From Breviolum minutum Mf 1.05b.01 (lineage: Eukaryota; Sar; Dinophyceae; Suessiales; Symbiodiniaceae), in the NCBI GenBank assembly GCA_000507305.1, contig DF241197.1, positions 17,735 through 81,734 on the forward strand: DNA of 64,000 nt, read 5' to 3'. Position numbers and translations under genes: made by a program. This document shows positions 36,272 through 47,400 of the stretch, piece after piece. A model generated the notes under the pieces. It was not told where the DNA came from. It made no database searches and was given only the letters and a program-made list of their open reading frames with translations. The first letter of the stretch is position 1, and every line of letters starts with the position of its first letter.

Positions 36272-37400
36272 TCAGAAGACGGGATCACATGGAAGACCTC
36301 CTGTAGGGCACTCATCGCAGGCCTCCTGAAGAGCAGCATTGAGATAATCGAGCCGAACTATGGGCTGGAATGCAAAACGTCTGAAGTCACCGGAAGCGAA
36401 GCAGACATAGATGCGCCATAGCCAAAGACAGCCTCTTCTCAGCAGGTAGCCCACAAGAGACCAATCCACCTTCGACCAGAAACCGGGAATCGATCTCAGC
36501 TCCGACGACTTTGAAGCAATCACGAGCACATCTTTGTCGTCTGATCCAAAAACTTCTTCAGATGTATAGGCCTCCTTTGCTTTGTAGAAAGCCTCTGAAG
36601 ATCTTGCTCTGAAGGAAGGCTCACCAACCGCGCACGCGCGCACGTCTTCTCGAGATATTGCGAAGTAATCGTCGATGTAGAGGCCCTCGACACATGGATC
36701 ACCTTGAAGGCAAAAACCAGACTGAAGCCTACTTGGTGATTTCAAAAGTGCATAGGCCTCTAACATCCCTGCATGAGCTTCAGTCGCGATCTCAACACCG
36801 AGGTGGTCCCCCTGGAACAGGGATGCAAAGCAGGGCGCAACGATTGTGTCATCTGAAAGGAGCAAGGATGGCTGATCAACACCAAGAAAATCTTCTTCTG
36901 CTTCCCTTCTCTTCTTGCTCTTCTTCCTCTGACCCCAACCTTCTACTAATCCATGGTAGGCTCCAAACTCAGCAACCTCGTCAGCTCTGAAAAAAGGAAA
37001 AAAGGAAATTCGTAGATGGTCTTTCAAAAGACACATGGAACTGGCGGTAATAAACACGTCTATCCGTGATTGCCCCAACGAGTCTTTCTTGGAAACGGAT
37101 AAGGCTGAGTTGAAGGAGGCAAGGGCCTGCAGGAAGTTGTCGGCTTTGTCCATGGCACACCTTCGCGGTAGTTTTGACCGCGACGGTCGCCGAGCTGGCG
37201 ATCAGCCCCTCTATTTTTGTAGTTGTTGAACACTCGAGAGATGCCACCCTGAGATCCTGGGGTAAGATCACCAGGACAAAATGTCAAAAGGCCCTGCTGA
37301 TCCCACACCTTGCAAAGCTCATAGATCTTCTTCTTGTCCTCTTTGGTGACATCAGGCACAAGACGGCGAGGAGGTAGAATAGGTAGAATGGTGACCAGCA
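36272..37400 (-). pseudogene. Reverse transcriptase of the retroelement, frameshifted
   Basis: The start reads VPDVTKEDKKKIYELCKVW and FNNYKNRGADRQLGDRRG (frame of 37827-37060). A second frame continues with GAITDRRVYYRQFHVS (the first catalytic motif region). A third carries the active site GLYIDDYFAIS at about 36659-36683 and a connection region. YIDD is the form seen in YR retroelements of this type. At least two frameshifts are needed to read it through. Confidence 0.75.
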
Positions 37401-37792
37401 GACACCGCAGCGGCCAACCGACCAACTGCCAAGGTAAGGGCTCGGAGTTGAGCTTGGATATCCAACAGGGCAGTTTGAAGATCAGCGGGCTCAGATCCCA
37501 TGCAAGTAGCCCTGGAGGCGTGAAGAGCCGTGCCCAGGAGGAGCAGGACTGCTCCGAAAGGAAGATGGCCAGCGAACAAATCCAAGTTGATAGAAAGCCA
37601 GGCCACCAAGAGCAAGGGCCAGTAGAAGACCCGAGGAAACACCCAAGGGAAAGGCAAGAAGAAGAGCCGTCATGAGCCGTCCACGAGGGGGGTCCACACC
37701 AACTGGGACAACCTAATCCCCAAAAGTTAGTGGCCAACCCTACCCTCAAGAACTCTACCAAATCCCACAACTGACCAACGTGGGGGACCATG

Positions 37793-37839
37793 AAAGCTTG
37801 AGAACAGATGCATCGTTTGCATGTCACTAAAAGTCAGTG
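37793..37839 (-). repeat. 5' split repeat A1 of the retroelement
   Basis: AAAGCTTGAGAACAGAT through CACTAAAAGTCAGTG is identical to 33499-33545 except for one base. Confidence 0.85.
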
Positions 37840-38232
37840 GCCACAAGCAGCAGTTCGATTCTTCAGATCTTGCAGCCTTTCCACCCGCTCTGACAGCACA
37901 GCCCATAACTACATATTCGGCAAATATCACATCACTCATCAATTACATTCAATTACTCCGAACTGATCGAAATCATTAGAAAATCATCGGTGCCATGTCA
38001 TGTACCACCCTCCCACTTCCTTTGTGGAAATGTTTGAGCCTTCATGTGTGGAACATTCGGCAAACACCGACCGTACTGCAATACCTCAAATATTCTTACA
38101 TTATAAGCCTTATCGTATCTATCTGAATGCTAAGTTAAAAGTTAATAGTTATGTTCATGATTCTATCATCTCATCGAAACTTGAGTACGCCGTACGTTTG
38201 CACAAATCATGCCGCTTGCTGTCAAAAAATGT

Positions 38233-38465
38233 CTGAAGTTCACTTGTGCCATCTTGTGCTACTGCTCCTAGTCCCAGCCTGGCAGCTCTTCCTGTCGACC
38301 ACTCCTGCTTCACGGCAGGCCTGTGCCAATATATGTGACCGGACGTTTCAAACGTTTTCATTTGCATGCGTTTGCTGGGACAAATCTCAAGTTGAAGGCT
38401 TGGACAATTGAGGACCAACAACGTTCTGACAAGCTCTTCGAATTTCAATGAAACTCGGACAAGGC
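38233..38465 (-). CDS. Unidentified minus-strand exons
   Basis: Two exons are seen: 38422-38465 (acceptor GCTGTTGCAG, then LVRVSLKFEELVRT) and 38233-38321 (PAVKQEWSTGRAARLGLGA, continuing VAQDGTSELQ). They lie upstream of the retroelement on the same strand as the exons at 31710-33022, so one gene may span the element. The function is unknown. Confidence 0.4.
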
Positions 38466-38759
38466 CTGCAACAGCATGATGCATCTTTGTTGGGCTCTGA
38501 CTCGCATCAGCACCTGCCAATATCGCCCGACACTTGCGAGGAGGCTGGTACTTGCAGTATTCATGTGCCAAACATCCTCGGCACGGGTCCTAGGCCCAAT
38601 TCTTCAGGAGTGTGGAGATCGGCATTGTTAGTGCTTGGAACTTGGAAGAACACCACACAATTTAAGGAAAAAATGCTGAATGAATTGGCATTTTACCCGC
38701 TACAGTATCTGGCTGGCTGCCTTGCCAAAGCCAAGCGCCGAATGTTGTGAACTGCACGA

Positions 38760-40023
38760 ACATGTCATGAATTTGTCACTGTAAGATTGGCACGTGTAAT
38801 TACATGTATGTACTCTGTTTGATGATCACAAAGTCAAGAGAGGGAGAAACTAAGAGGCTTTGATGCTGTCATTCCATCTTTGCAACAGCTTTGCCCAAAG
38901 GACCCAAGCATGCTCGCCAAAATTATTGGAACATACTATGACCAATATAACAATACTAATACCATATAACTATCATAATATATATATATATATCAACCTA
39001 TATCTCAAAATATGGCAAAAAAATCAGTTATAGAAACCAAGTCGAGCGAACCAGCTCCTGAGGCCGTGGCTTTTGAGCCAGCTCGTACAAACCGCTCAAT
39101 CACTTGCAGTCTGACCTGGTACCGTGGGGAATTACAAAACCTCAAAACCAGAATCTGAGGCGAACCGTGAAGTCTCGAATGCGATGACATGCTATACTGC
39201 CAAGACATACTATCGCCATCTACCGCATACTATTGCACGCTCTTACTGCGCGGCTTGAACAAGCACTGGTCTCCTAGCCAAACATCTTCCAGCCACCCCA
39301 CATCCCCCCTGGCAATGAAAGAGTCACCTGCCGAAGCCACCCACTACAGTAAACCTAAACCTGTGTGAAGTACTCCAGAGGTTTCGATATCATTCATTCA
39401 TTATCTGAAAAGCTGAATTATACATATATTATATTATATATTCTATCATTCTTCTATATTATATGAACCCTTCATCTTATACTTTCCCTAGCCTGCATGG
39501 TAGCATATGCTTTGTAAATGCTTCTATGTGGGATTCAGGTTTGAGATTGTTTGATGTCTTTTTGGACCTCTTTTAGTTATATATTTATAACTATGGTACG
39601 TCAACCATCGTGCCACAGTCAAAGACTCAGAAGTGATTATTCAGAAGTGCTCCCGCGGGTCGGTACATCAAATCCCGTAGGAATCACGGCTTCCCTGCAG
39701 AGAAGGTATCATTGGCACATTCGTCCCACTCTGGCTTCGATGCCTAGGAGGTCATCGCGATGAGGAGCTTCTGACCAATGCATCACCCATCCCAGGGTCT
39801 TCTGAAAGAGAGCACAGCTAGACCTTTTTTCAGACCCTGGGTGCGAAAACAAGTGCATGTGCTTCATCCACATTCTAAGGCTGATAAGACCAGGACACCT
39901 CTGAAGGAGATGGTTGGTGCTTTAAAAAAATAACAACTTTAACTTGCTCTATCTTAATGATATGGTGCATGACTCGTGCTTCTTGCAAGATTAACTTGAC
40001 ATAAGTCGCAAGCGGGCTTGAAA
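38760..40023. other. No gene recognised
   Basis: This is AT-rich sequence with TA runs near 38975 and 39425. The short plus frame at 39551 has no support. Confidence 0.4.
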
Positions 40024-43000
40024 CTTGCTGGGACCGCGATGTTGCTGTTTGACAGAACCTCCAGTTCAAGAGTCTTGGACCGTAACAGAAGCCCAACTGT
40101 CCTAACTACCAAACGGACCTGAGACTGTGACAAAGAATCCCCTACTGAACTATTTGCAGGTATCACATTGCACATGGGCGACACGAGTGTGTCTGAGCAG
40201 GATACAGATTCAACGCGTTTCACATCGTCATCGATTCTGTGCTGAAAGAGGCTTTCATACCTCTCAGCCAAGTTCGGAATGACCTTTGATCATCAATTTG
40301 CCCCACGTCAACTCTTGATTTTTGACATTCTACCCGAAGCTACTGCTGGAAAGGATCTTTGAACCTCCTGCTAAAGAGCACCGGCAGAGACAATGGGTCA
40401 AGGAATGCGACCTATAATATATATATATATAACTATATATATGATTAAATATATATAATTATATAAATATAATTATAAATAATTATATATATATGGTAAA
40501 GATATGTTGAGCTGACAAGGAAAAATCGGACCAAACAAACTCAGGGTATCTCAGGACTTAACTAGTCCAATAATGTCCAATAAGATGGCAAGAAAATAAT
40601 CGTTGAGTTGAGTCAGCCATTCAGCCATTCACTGGCCAGCAAGCACTGTATGTAAAGGGCACCAAATGCAAAGGCATATAATTAAAGCACGCAAAAAGGG
40701 GACTCTAGAGAGAACATGAAAGAACGTCGACATTGGAAGCGCCTTGATGCGGACGACTAGGCTCATAAAAACAGCGAAAAGAAGAGCAAATGACAGGGGA
40801 TAAGCTGCATGTCCAGAAACCATGAAATGCCATTGAATATCTCCTTGCCTCCTTTTTCTTGCAGCCTCGACTTCTGCAATGGCGCTCTTGTTTGGTGGCT
40901 CTTCACCGCTCGCTCGGTTGCCTCACGGTCTGTTCAGCACTCGACTGTCTGAGCATTTTGGAGGTGGGCGCCCGTGAAACTGCATCGGTCGCTTGTCATC
41001 ATGACGAGATCATAGATGGAACAAGCTTACTTGTTACATTGTTGAACAGATCAAATAAAGAATGCAATTGGTCTAAGATGTCGGCTTTTGAGTTCTTTGT
41101 CTTTGTCCCGCTTGTTGACCTCAGGGTCACACTTTTCAGGAGGTTTTAGGTTTTTTGAGGATTGAAGACTCCGGTCAGTATGGCATTGCCTTCCGGACCT
41201 TCCCATATCCTCCACGAGGTCACGGCCTCTCGATACTGGAGTTCAAAACGCACCTCCTGGGCTTGCCTGTCGTCTTCAATAACCTGCTTGACGGAGGGAA
41301 GCTTTTTGTGGACTAACGAGTTTGGCTGGCAGGTGTACTGGTAGTCAAACGGGGTCCATCAGCTGAATCTGTTTGAAAATGCACAAACCAAACTTATTGT
41401 TGCATCAGAACATGCACGCAGTTGAATCACGTCAACACCCTTCACTATGTGGCAGTCTGTTTTGAAATTTGGAATATTCTGAGCCTGTGAGTGGTGCGAT
41501 GTAGTGCGTAGTTAGAAAATTAGAGAAAAACTGCACTCGTAACAAGTACATTATCTATATAGTCAACTTCGGGATATCAAAGATACATGAAACTCACGCG
41601 TCCCTACGGTCCTTGCGAAGAACAACATGCGACGCGTCGCCCACTACTGACTACCCAGTGAAAAAGACGTGCGAACACACGCACTCTTGGTGGTAAGCAC
41701 GGCCTCGAAAGAAAACATCAAAGAATTCTATCATGTCGATGAAGCTGGTGAAACCAACGGGTACCGACTATTTACATCTTGGATTTATCTATCACCTTTT
41801 ACTTTACTGCTATGCTAATTATGCTAATACTTCGCGTGCAACACAACATGAGGTCACTGCCATAGTCACTGCCATCCGCTGGCCTCTTCCTCAAGGTTGT
41901 CAATGCCATCCGCAATTTGACGGCGACGAGAATCTGCTGCCTGGAAAAGTGCAGCAAAAAACAACATATATATTAAATATGTATTAAATATCGTTAATAT
42001 ATATTATATATCCCTATTGCGGTGTCCATATGTTTCCATTTCTAATCTCTAATCTGCAAATTGTTGAATGGCACTTTGCATTGTCAAGCTCACGCCCCAT
42101 ATTTCCCAGCGTCCGTGCAAGGAACCACGTCCAGAGGCTTCCAGTTCACCTCTGGCAGTTTCTATTCTGACATGTTTTCTGGCATTTTTTCTGACATTCC
42201 TTCTGGCATTTCTCGCGACATTCTTCTTTCTGGCATATCTCCTCACATTCTGCCTCACATTTTTTCTGACATTGTTTCTCAATCTTTCTATATCTTTCTG
42301 ACATATCTCCTGACATTTTGCCTGGCATTCTTTCTGGCATATCTTCTGACATTCTTTGTGCTGGTTGAGGTCCGGCAGAGAACACTGGCAGCGTAGGATA
42401 GTGGTTGAGGTCTGGCAGGGAACACTGGAAGCGGGGGATCGCAGTTGACAAGGAGGAGGCGAAGGAGGAGGACGAGGATTAGGAGGATGGGAAGGCTGAG
42501 GAGATGGACTGACATAAAATCTAACAACCCTCACCTGACAGGTGGGGAAGAACAGAAAAGAACACCAAAGCCGCCACCACATTGAGCAATAGCTGCAGAG
42601 GGTTTTGAGTCCGAACCTGCAGGATCATATCATATGTACATACGAATGTTCATGATGCTTCTGTCGCCTTCTGCCTCGCTCAGGTTGACTCAGTCAAGCG
42701 TCACATACAATCAGTCATATTTTGGGTCGTGGAACAAGCAATTATGAGCAGCCGAGTAGCCATGGCAAATTTGCCGGAGATCATTGGACGTCATTGGATG
42801 ATCGATGCTGGAAATCCAACCGTTGGATGTGTGGTTTGTGGATGTTTGTGGATGTTTGTGGGACCCTCCAAGAGGAACATAGAAAAAGAAACCTAAACAA
42901 ATTTCTAAAGAAATTATAACAAATTCAAGCCCCACAAACCACTCTCTGCACTGTCTAACCTCACGGCAACTCCACAGCCTCGCGTTGCTCACGGATGAAG

Positions 43001-43639
43001 GCTACCAGGTCCTAAGAACAAAACTCACTGAGCATCTGTCCTTGGCAAATCCTTGGCAAATTCTGCCATAACATATTATTGTGGTGATAAGTATAAAACC
43101 GTATAAAACCTATATATCCATATAATATCATATAATCATATGTCAGCCAGAAGAATCTAAAACGGGCAAGAAACAGTACGGCACTCCTATCACAAAAAAT
43201 AAACGAAGATAAATGAAGAATCGATGCGTGTCGAATGAAAAAAATCAGGGAAAAAAACGTCAAAGATCATCAACTAACAAAATTAATAATTAATCAAAAT
43301 TGAACATCTGTCCTTCAAGGGCAGCTTGCCAGCAGTTTGGTTCAGAATGAAGTTCGTCGAACTCTGGTCGGCTCGTGAAGTTGGTACCTGGCCCATGGCA
43401 ATTCTGTACGTCCATGGAACTTCTCCCTGCAATGAATCATGAACAATGCATTAGTAGGACATCCATGGACATCCCACCTTGATGCCATTGATAGTCCTTT
43501 CAAGCTCGTCCACTTTAAAGGTAGGGTGAATCACCTCACGGCAATTTTTTGAGAACATAAGCCATCAAGTCGAAGCATCATTGACGCAGCAGCTTGAACT
43601 CACCTGTTTTCCATGCCAGAACCCTTGGAATAACCTTCC
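40024..43639 (-). CDS. Minus-strand exons, probable 3' part of the CFAP221-like gene or a following gene
   Basis: Exons in coding order are 43604-43639 (KVIPRVLAWKT, donor GTGAGT), 43478-43512 (VDELERTINGIK), 43308-43387 (TNFTSRPEFDELHSEPNCW), 42965-43011 (DLVAFIREQREAVEL), 41869-41940 (acceptor CTTTTCCAG, AADSRRRQIADGIDNLEEE), about 41173-41283 (IEDDRQAQEVRFELQYREA), 41073-41131 (CDPEVNKRDKDKELKSRHL) and 40024-40271 (MAERYESLFQHRIDDDVKRV, later VVRTVGLLLRSKTLELEV). The charged Arg/Glu-rich helical character resembles the C-terminal half of CFAP221-type proteins, but I cannot prove the link. Confidence 0.5.
42165..42360. repeat. 12-bp minisatellite (TTCTGACATNNT / TTCTGGCAT)
   Basis: Alternating TTCTGACATT and TTCTGGCATA units occur at about 12-bp steps. 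It yields a CQKECQKKCQ-type frame on minus that I treat as non-genic. It lies between minus exons at 41869 and 42965. Confidence 0.85.
42363..42442. repeat. 40-bp tandem duplication
   Basis: GGTTGAGGTCCGGCAGAGAA and the following 20 bases are repeated at once with about five changes. Confidence 0.85.
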
Positions 43640-44497
43640 CTGCGATTTTTGCTGCATTGCATTCAGTAGTTGCTGCTACAGAAATATCGGTAGTACATAC
43701 GTAGGAACATAGTCCCAAAACGAATCATAACATGCAGGTCCGACTGTCGTCATTCGCAACTTGTGGCTGCCGGACCAAGTACACTTTTTACATGACATTT
43801 GTTGCAAGACCCCTTGATCGGATTTATAGTATGCGGTAACTATTCAAATAAAATAGACACATACTGCAATCCAACTCGATGAAATATACTGTATATATAT
43901 ATATGTATTTATATATATATATATAGAAATATTGATAATTCATACTAGTGTTTTGCCAATCATGAAATCATGAAATGCATTGTGAAATGTATTTATACAT
44001 CATGTACCTATATATATTGGTCTCTCTCAGTGTGCAGTGAACTCTGGTTGATACGCTTTGCCCAGGTCTTAGCTTCATGTTGCTGTATACTGTATACGTA
44101 CAAGTTTCATCGATGTTCTTGGTGTGTGTGTGTGTGTGTGTGCTGTTTATTTTTGCATATTGTTTGCATTCGCAGGTGACCCCATTCTTGTATCCTTCTG
44201 CATCGCATTTCCGGTCAACTTCACCATCACTACCACCATACCAAACCATGCCAAAAGCTCATTGGATTGATACGATAATTATTATCGATTCCTCACTTTG
44301 CATCGCAGCTGCCCGCCTGAAGCGGACCCTTCTTTCTTCCCTGCACGGTTTTAGGAGGTTTTTGGAAGTTTTTGGTTCTGGCGCCCTGACTTGCGACAAC
44401 AAAATTGCCCCATGATGTCCCATGCATCATTTCTCCACAATCGAGTTCAAGCTCTTGATTAAGTACCGTCTTGGTATGTTTTGCCCTGTTGGCTTAC

Positions 44498-47400
44498 CTT
44501 GAGTTTGTTCAAGGTAGCCACCTTTTCCTCCTGAGGCAGGAAAGGGTACATAGTAGACTTGACTAGACACAAGCGAAGTAACATTAAAGCATGATAAGAC
44601 ATGGCAAGACATGGTAAAACTGCAAACAACACGTGGGGCCAGTTTTGATGGCCCCTATCCCAGCGTCAAAGCACACAGCTCTCGAGAGTCTTCAAGCTAG
44701 TCCTCCTTCTTTTGAGCCGCCACCACGCTCCTCTCTGCCATCTCTTCTTTAAAGACCTTCAAGCAGAAACAGAATGAAATCGATAGATTCATGACTGAGA
44801 CTGACAAGGCCATGCAATGCCATGCAATGACTACAAATGTCCACAACAAAACGCATGGAAACCATAGGAAGCCTCCAGCTTGGTGGCCTCCGGAGAGCAT
44901 GAACCGAGCACAGTGACCTGTTAACGAAGTGCACGGATTTTGAAGCTTCGGTCCTCGAATACAACTTTTGTACAAACTGCCTACAGTATCATACAGCATC
45001 ATACCGCCCCACCAGCACAGGTTCGGAATTGAACTGCGCCACTTTGAACTGAAGTTCTGCCCGGGCTGTCCTCCGCTTTTCGAACTCGTTTTTTTTAAAT
45101 CTCTCCAGAATGCACCTTTCACACCTTCCCAAACTCTTCCCATTGCTCCGTCCTGTGCTTCATTGGAGCGAAGGTCACAGATATTTCGCTGCTGCCATCA
45201 GCTGGTATGATACCTGCCATGGCTGCGGAATCTTGCTGAGCCCGGGGGTTGGGCTCCAGGTGTTCAAGGGGCGCGTCGGTCCTACATTGTGGTTATTGTG
45301 TGACCACTTGAGGGGGCAGGGAATTGCCAGCAATGTCTGGTGGCGTTCATTCCAGATGTCATTCCTGGGGAATCCTGCGAATCTTCAGCGACTGGCGTCT
45401 CCTCGTTCATGTCTGGGGATTTCCCTCGAAACAAAAAGGTATGCAACTAGGCCCGTTGAAAGAAAAATCAAAATGTATACAGGGGGGTGCCAAAAAAATG
45501 CGGGAGCCAAACCACCTACAAACCTGTGGATTAGGATTAACAACCCCCCTTCGAAAATGTACGTCTCATTCCGCAGGGCCAAAAATGGACAACGGTAAAA
45601 TGATTCAAAATGTACAGTAGGTTGAAAGTAGCACCTCTCTCCAGGAGCCAGCGATTACAGTTGGCACTGTCACCATCATTGTCTTCTTCCTTCTTCTTCC
45701 TGTTGATCATCATTTCGTTGATCGTCGTTAACATCCTTGTCCTCCTCGTCGACGTACTACTCCTCCTCATCATAATCCATCATTATCTATCATCCACCAC
45801 GGTTGCTCTAGTCGTTGCCGTCGTGCTTGCAATGCTACATGACTGGAAAAGGTAAGCCCTTTGGCTGCCCGCGCACGTGCAATTCGGACACTGATACTAC
45901 GTGGCTATACCCTTTGAATGAGCATTGCAAGAATGAATGGAAAGGAACTGCGGCACCAGGATATTCAATTCAGTCCATGCCTGCAACGTTGTGATTCTCT
46001 ACGCTGCAAAGTATAATCAAAACTGATTACTTAAATCATATGTTATCAGATATTCCAACAAATCTATCATTGGTCTATTCAATACCTCACATTCACATGC
46101 TGCAGCTCTATTTGTGTATGTGCATGCGAGCGAGAAAGTAAGTAACATAAAATATTATTGAGGTGCTGGGTTAGGGTTGCGGGTTGCTGGAGTATAGAAG
46201 AGGGATATGATTCCACCACCACTCCAGATCCAACATCAATATTGAAAGCGATCCAGGTATGTGTTCGGTTGCGCAGGGTTGCATGTCAACCTTTCACATC
46301 AAAGAACGGCTGCAACGTGTTCATCCGTCATTGAGATCTGGAAATGGAGAGGAGAACGCTTCTCAGATCTTCCAAGTAATTCCGTGAAGGATTGGTTAAC
46401 TGGCTAAAGAAGCTCTAGTAGGGGTTTTAGCCTGCTTTGAGACGAAGTCTCAATAATGAAAAATAAAAATAAATAGATAAAAAAACCACCGTTGCTGTTG
46501 CAAAGACTGGCTTGAGCGCTTTTGTCAAACCTTGAAGTCAGGCAGGACACGACAAAGTGGTGCAAAAAAATCCTACAAAAAATATCATCTACAGTACTAC
46601 GCAGGACTACCTTATACAATACTTACTAATTTTCTATCTACCTAGGTCATTTCTATCAATGAATGATGATTTTTAGAAATAAACCATGAAATATGATATG
46701 AACATTAATAATAATTCTAGGAAAAAGTAGTTAAATGGGTTTTGGGTAATAGATAATAGGTATATATGAGTGATAAAAAAGAATGTAGTAAATGTCATCA
46801 GACTAAATGCTTGAATGAATTTGATGAAGGTAAATTATGCTGCAAAAAAAAATGTAATGAATATAGAAAAGTCCATCGTAAGAAACATAAAGATAGATGC
46901 AACGAGGAACAAAGAAAAAGATATGAAGAAGATGAAGAGTATAGAAAAAGAAAGCAAGGACAAAGAAGATTATTTGAAAGTAAAGTTGTTTTCTGTTCTG
47001 TTTGTAGTAAGTCAATGAGCCAAACATACTATTGTGACCATATTAAAACAAAGAAGCAGAATGAGGCAATACTTTAATAAAATAATTTATTGTTGTTTTT
47101 TGAAGGTGTTGTTATGGTTTTGTAGTGATGTATGTGGTAGATGGTTGATGTATATGAAAACATAAACTTCTTGTAATTGATTTTATGGGGATGTATACCA
47201 GGGTTATAGGACTCCTCGCAACGAATGTTTATGTATTTTTTCAGGGGTATATACCTGAAATATATACAGTACCAGCCATTCATTTACAGTATACATCTTA
47301 TATGCTGTGTATCTCTTCGATTCTCTTCGTCCATTCAATTTAAACTTTGCTGCTTTCTGTCTCGCCCTGCCTGCAAGTGGTGAGATGCAAAGGTCTGGAT

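Larger units (their letters stand above)
33349..37839 (-). mobile_element. Tyrosine-recombinase retroelement (DIRS order, split direct repeats), decayed
   Basis: Read on the minus strand the order is repeat A1 (37839-37793), reverse transcriptase, RNase H, tyrosine recombinase, then B1 (33628-33541), A2 (33545-33499) and B2 (33437-33349). A1 and A2 match over 47 bp with one mismatch. B1 and B2 match over about 88 bp with short indels. This A1-ORFs-B1-A2-B2 layout is the split-direct-repeat design known from PAT/Ngaro elements; RT-RH-YR is the DIRS order. Several frameshifts break the coding region, and the recombinase lacks its catalytic C-terminus, so this copy is inactive. It lies between minus-strand host exons, probably in an intron. 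Confidence 0.8.

Noticed and set aside
33349-37839. LTR (Ty3/gypsy or copia) retrotransposon
   Set aside because: There is no integrase or protease, the ends are split direct repeats rather than LTRs, and a tyrosine recombinase core is present.
42049-42582. 177-codon minus frame with CQKxCQK-type repeats
   Set aside because: It is low-complexity translation of the 12-bp minisatellite plus a Pro-rich chance frame.
45110-45598. 162-codon plus frame
   Set aside because: It is antisense to the CFAP221 exon at 45153-45213, whose minus frame joins neighbouring exons in phase.
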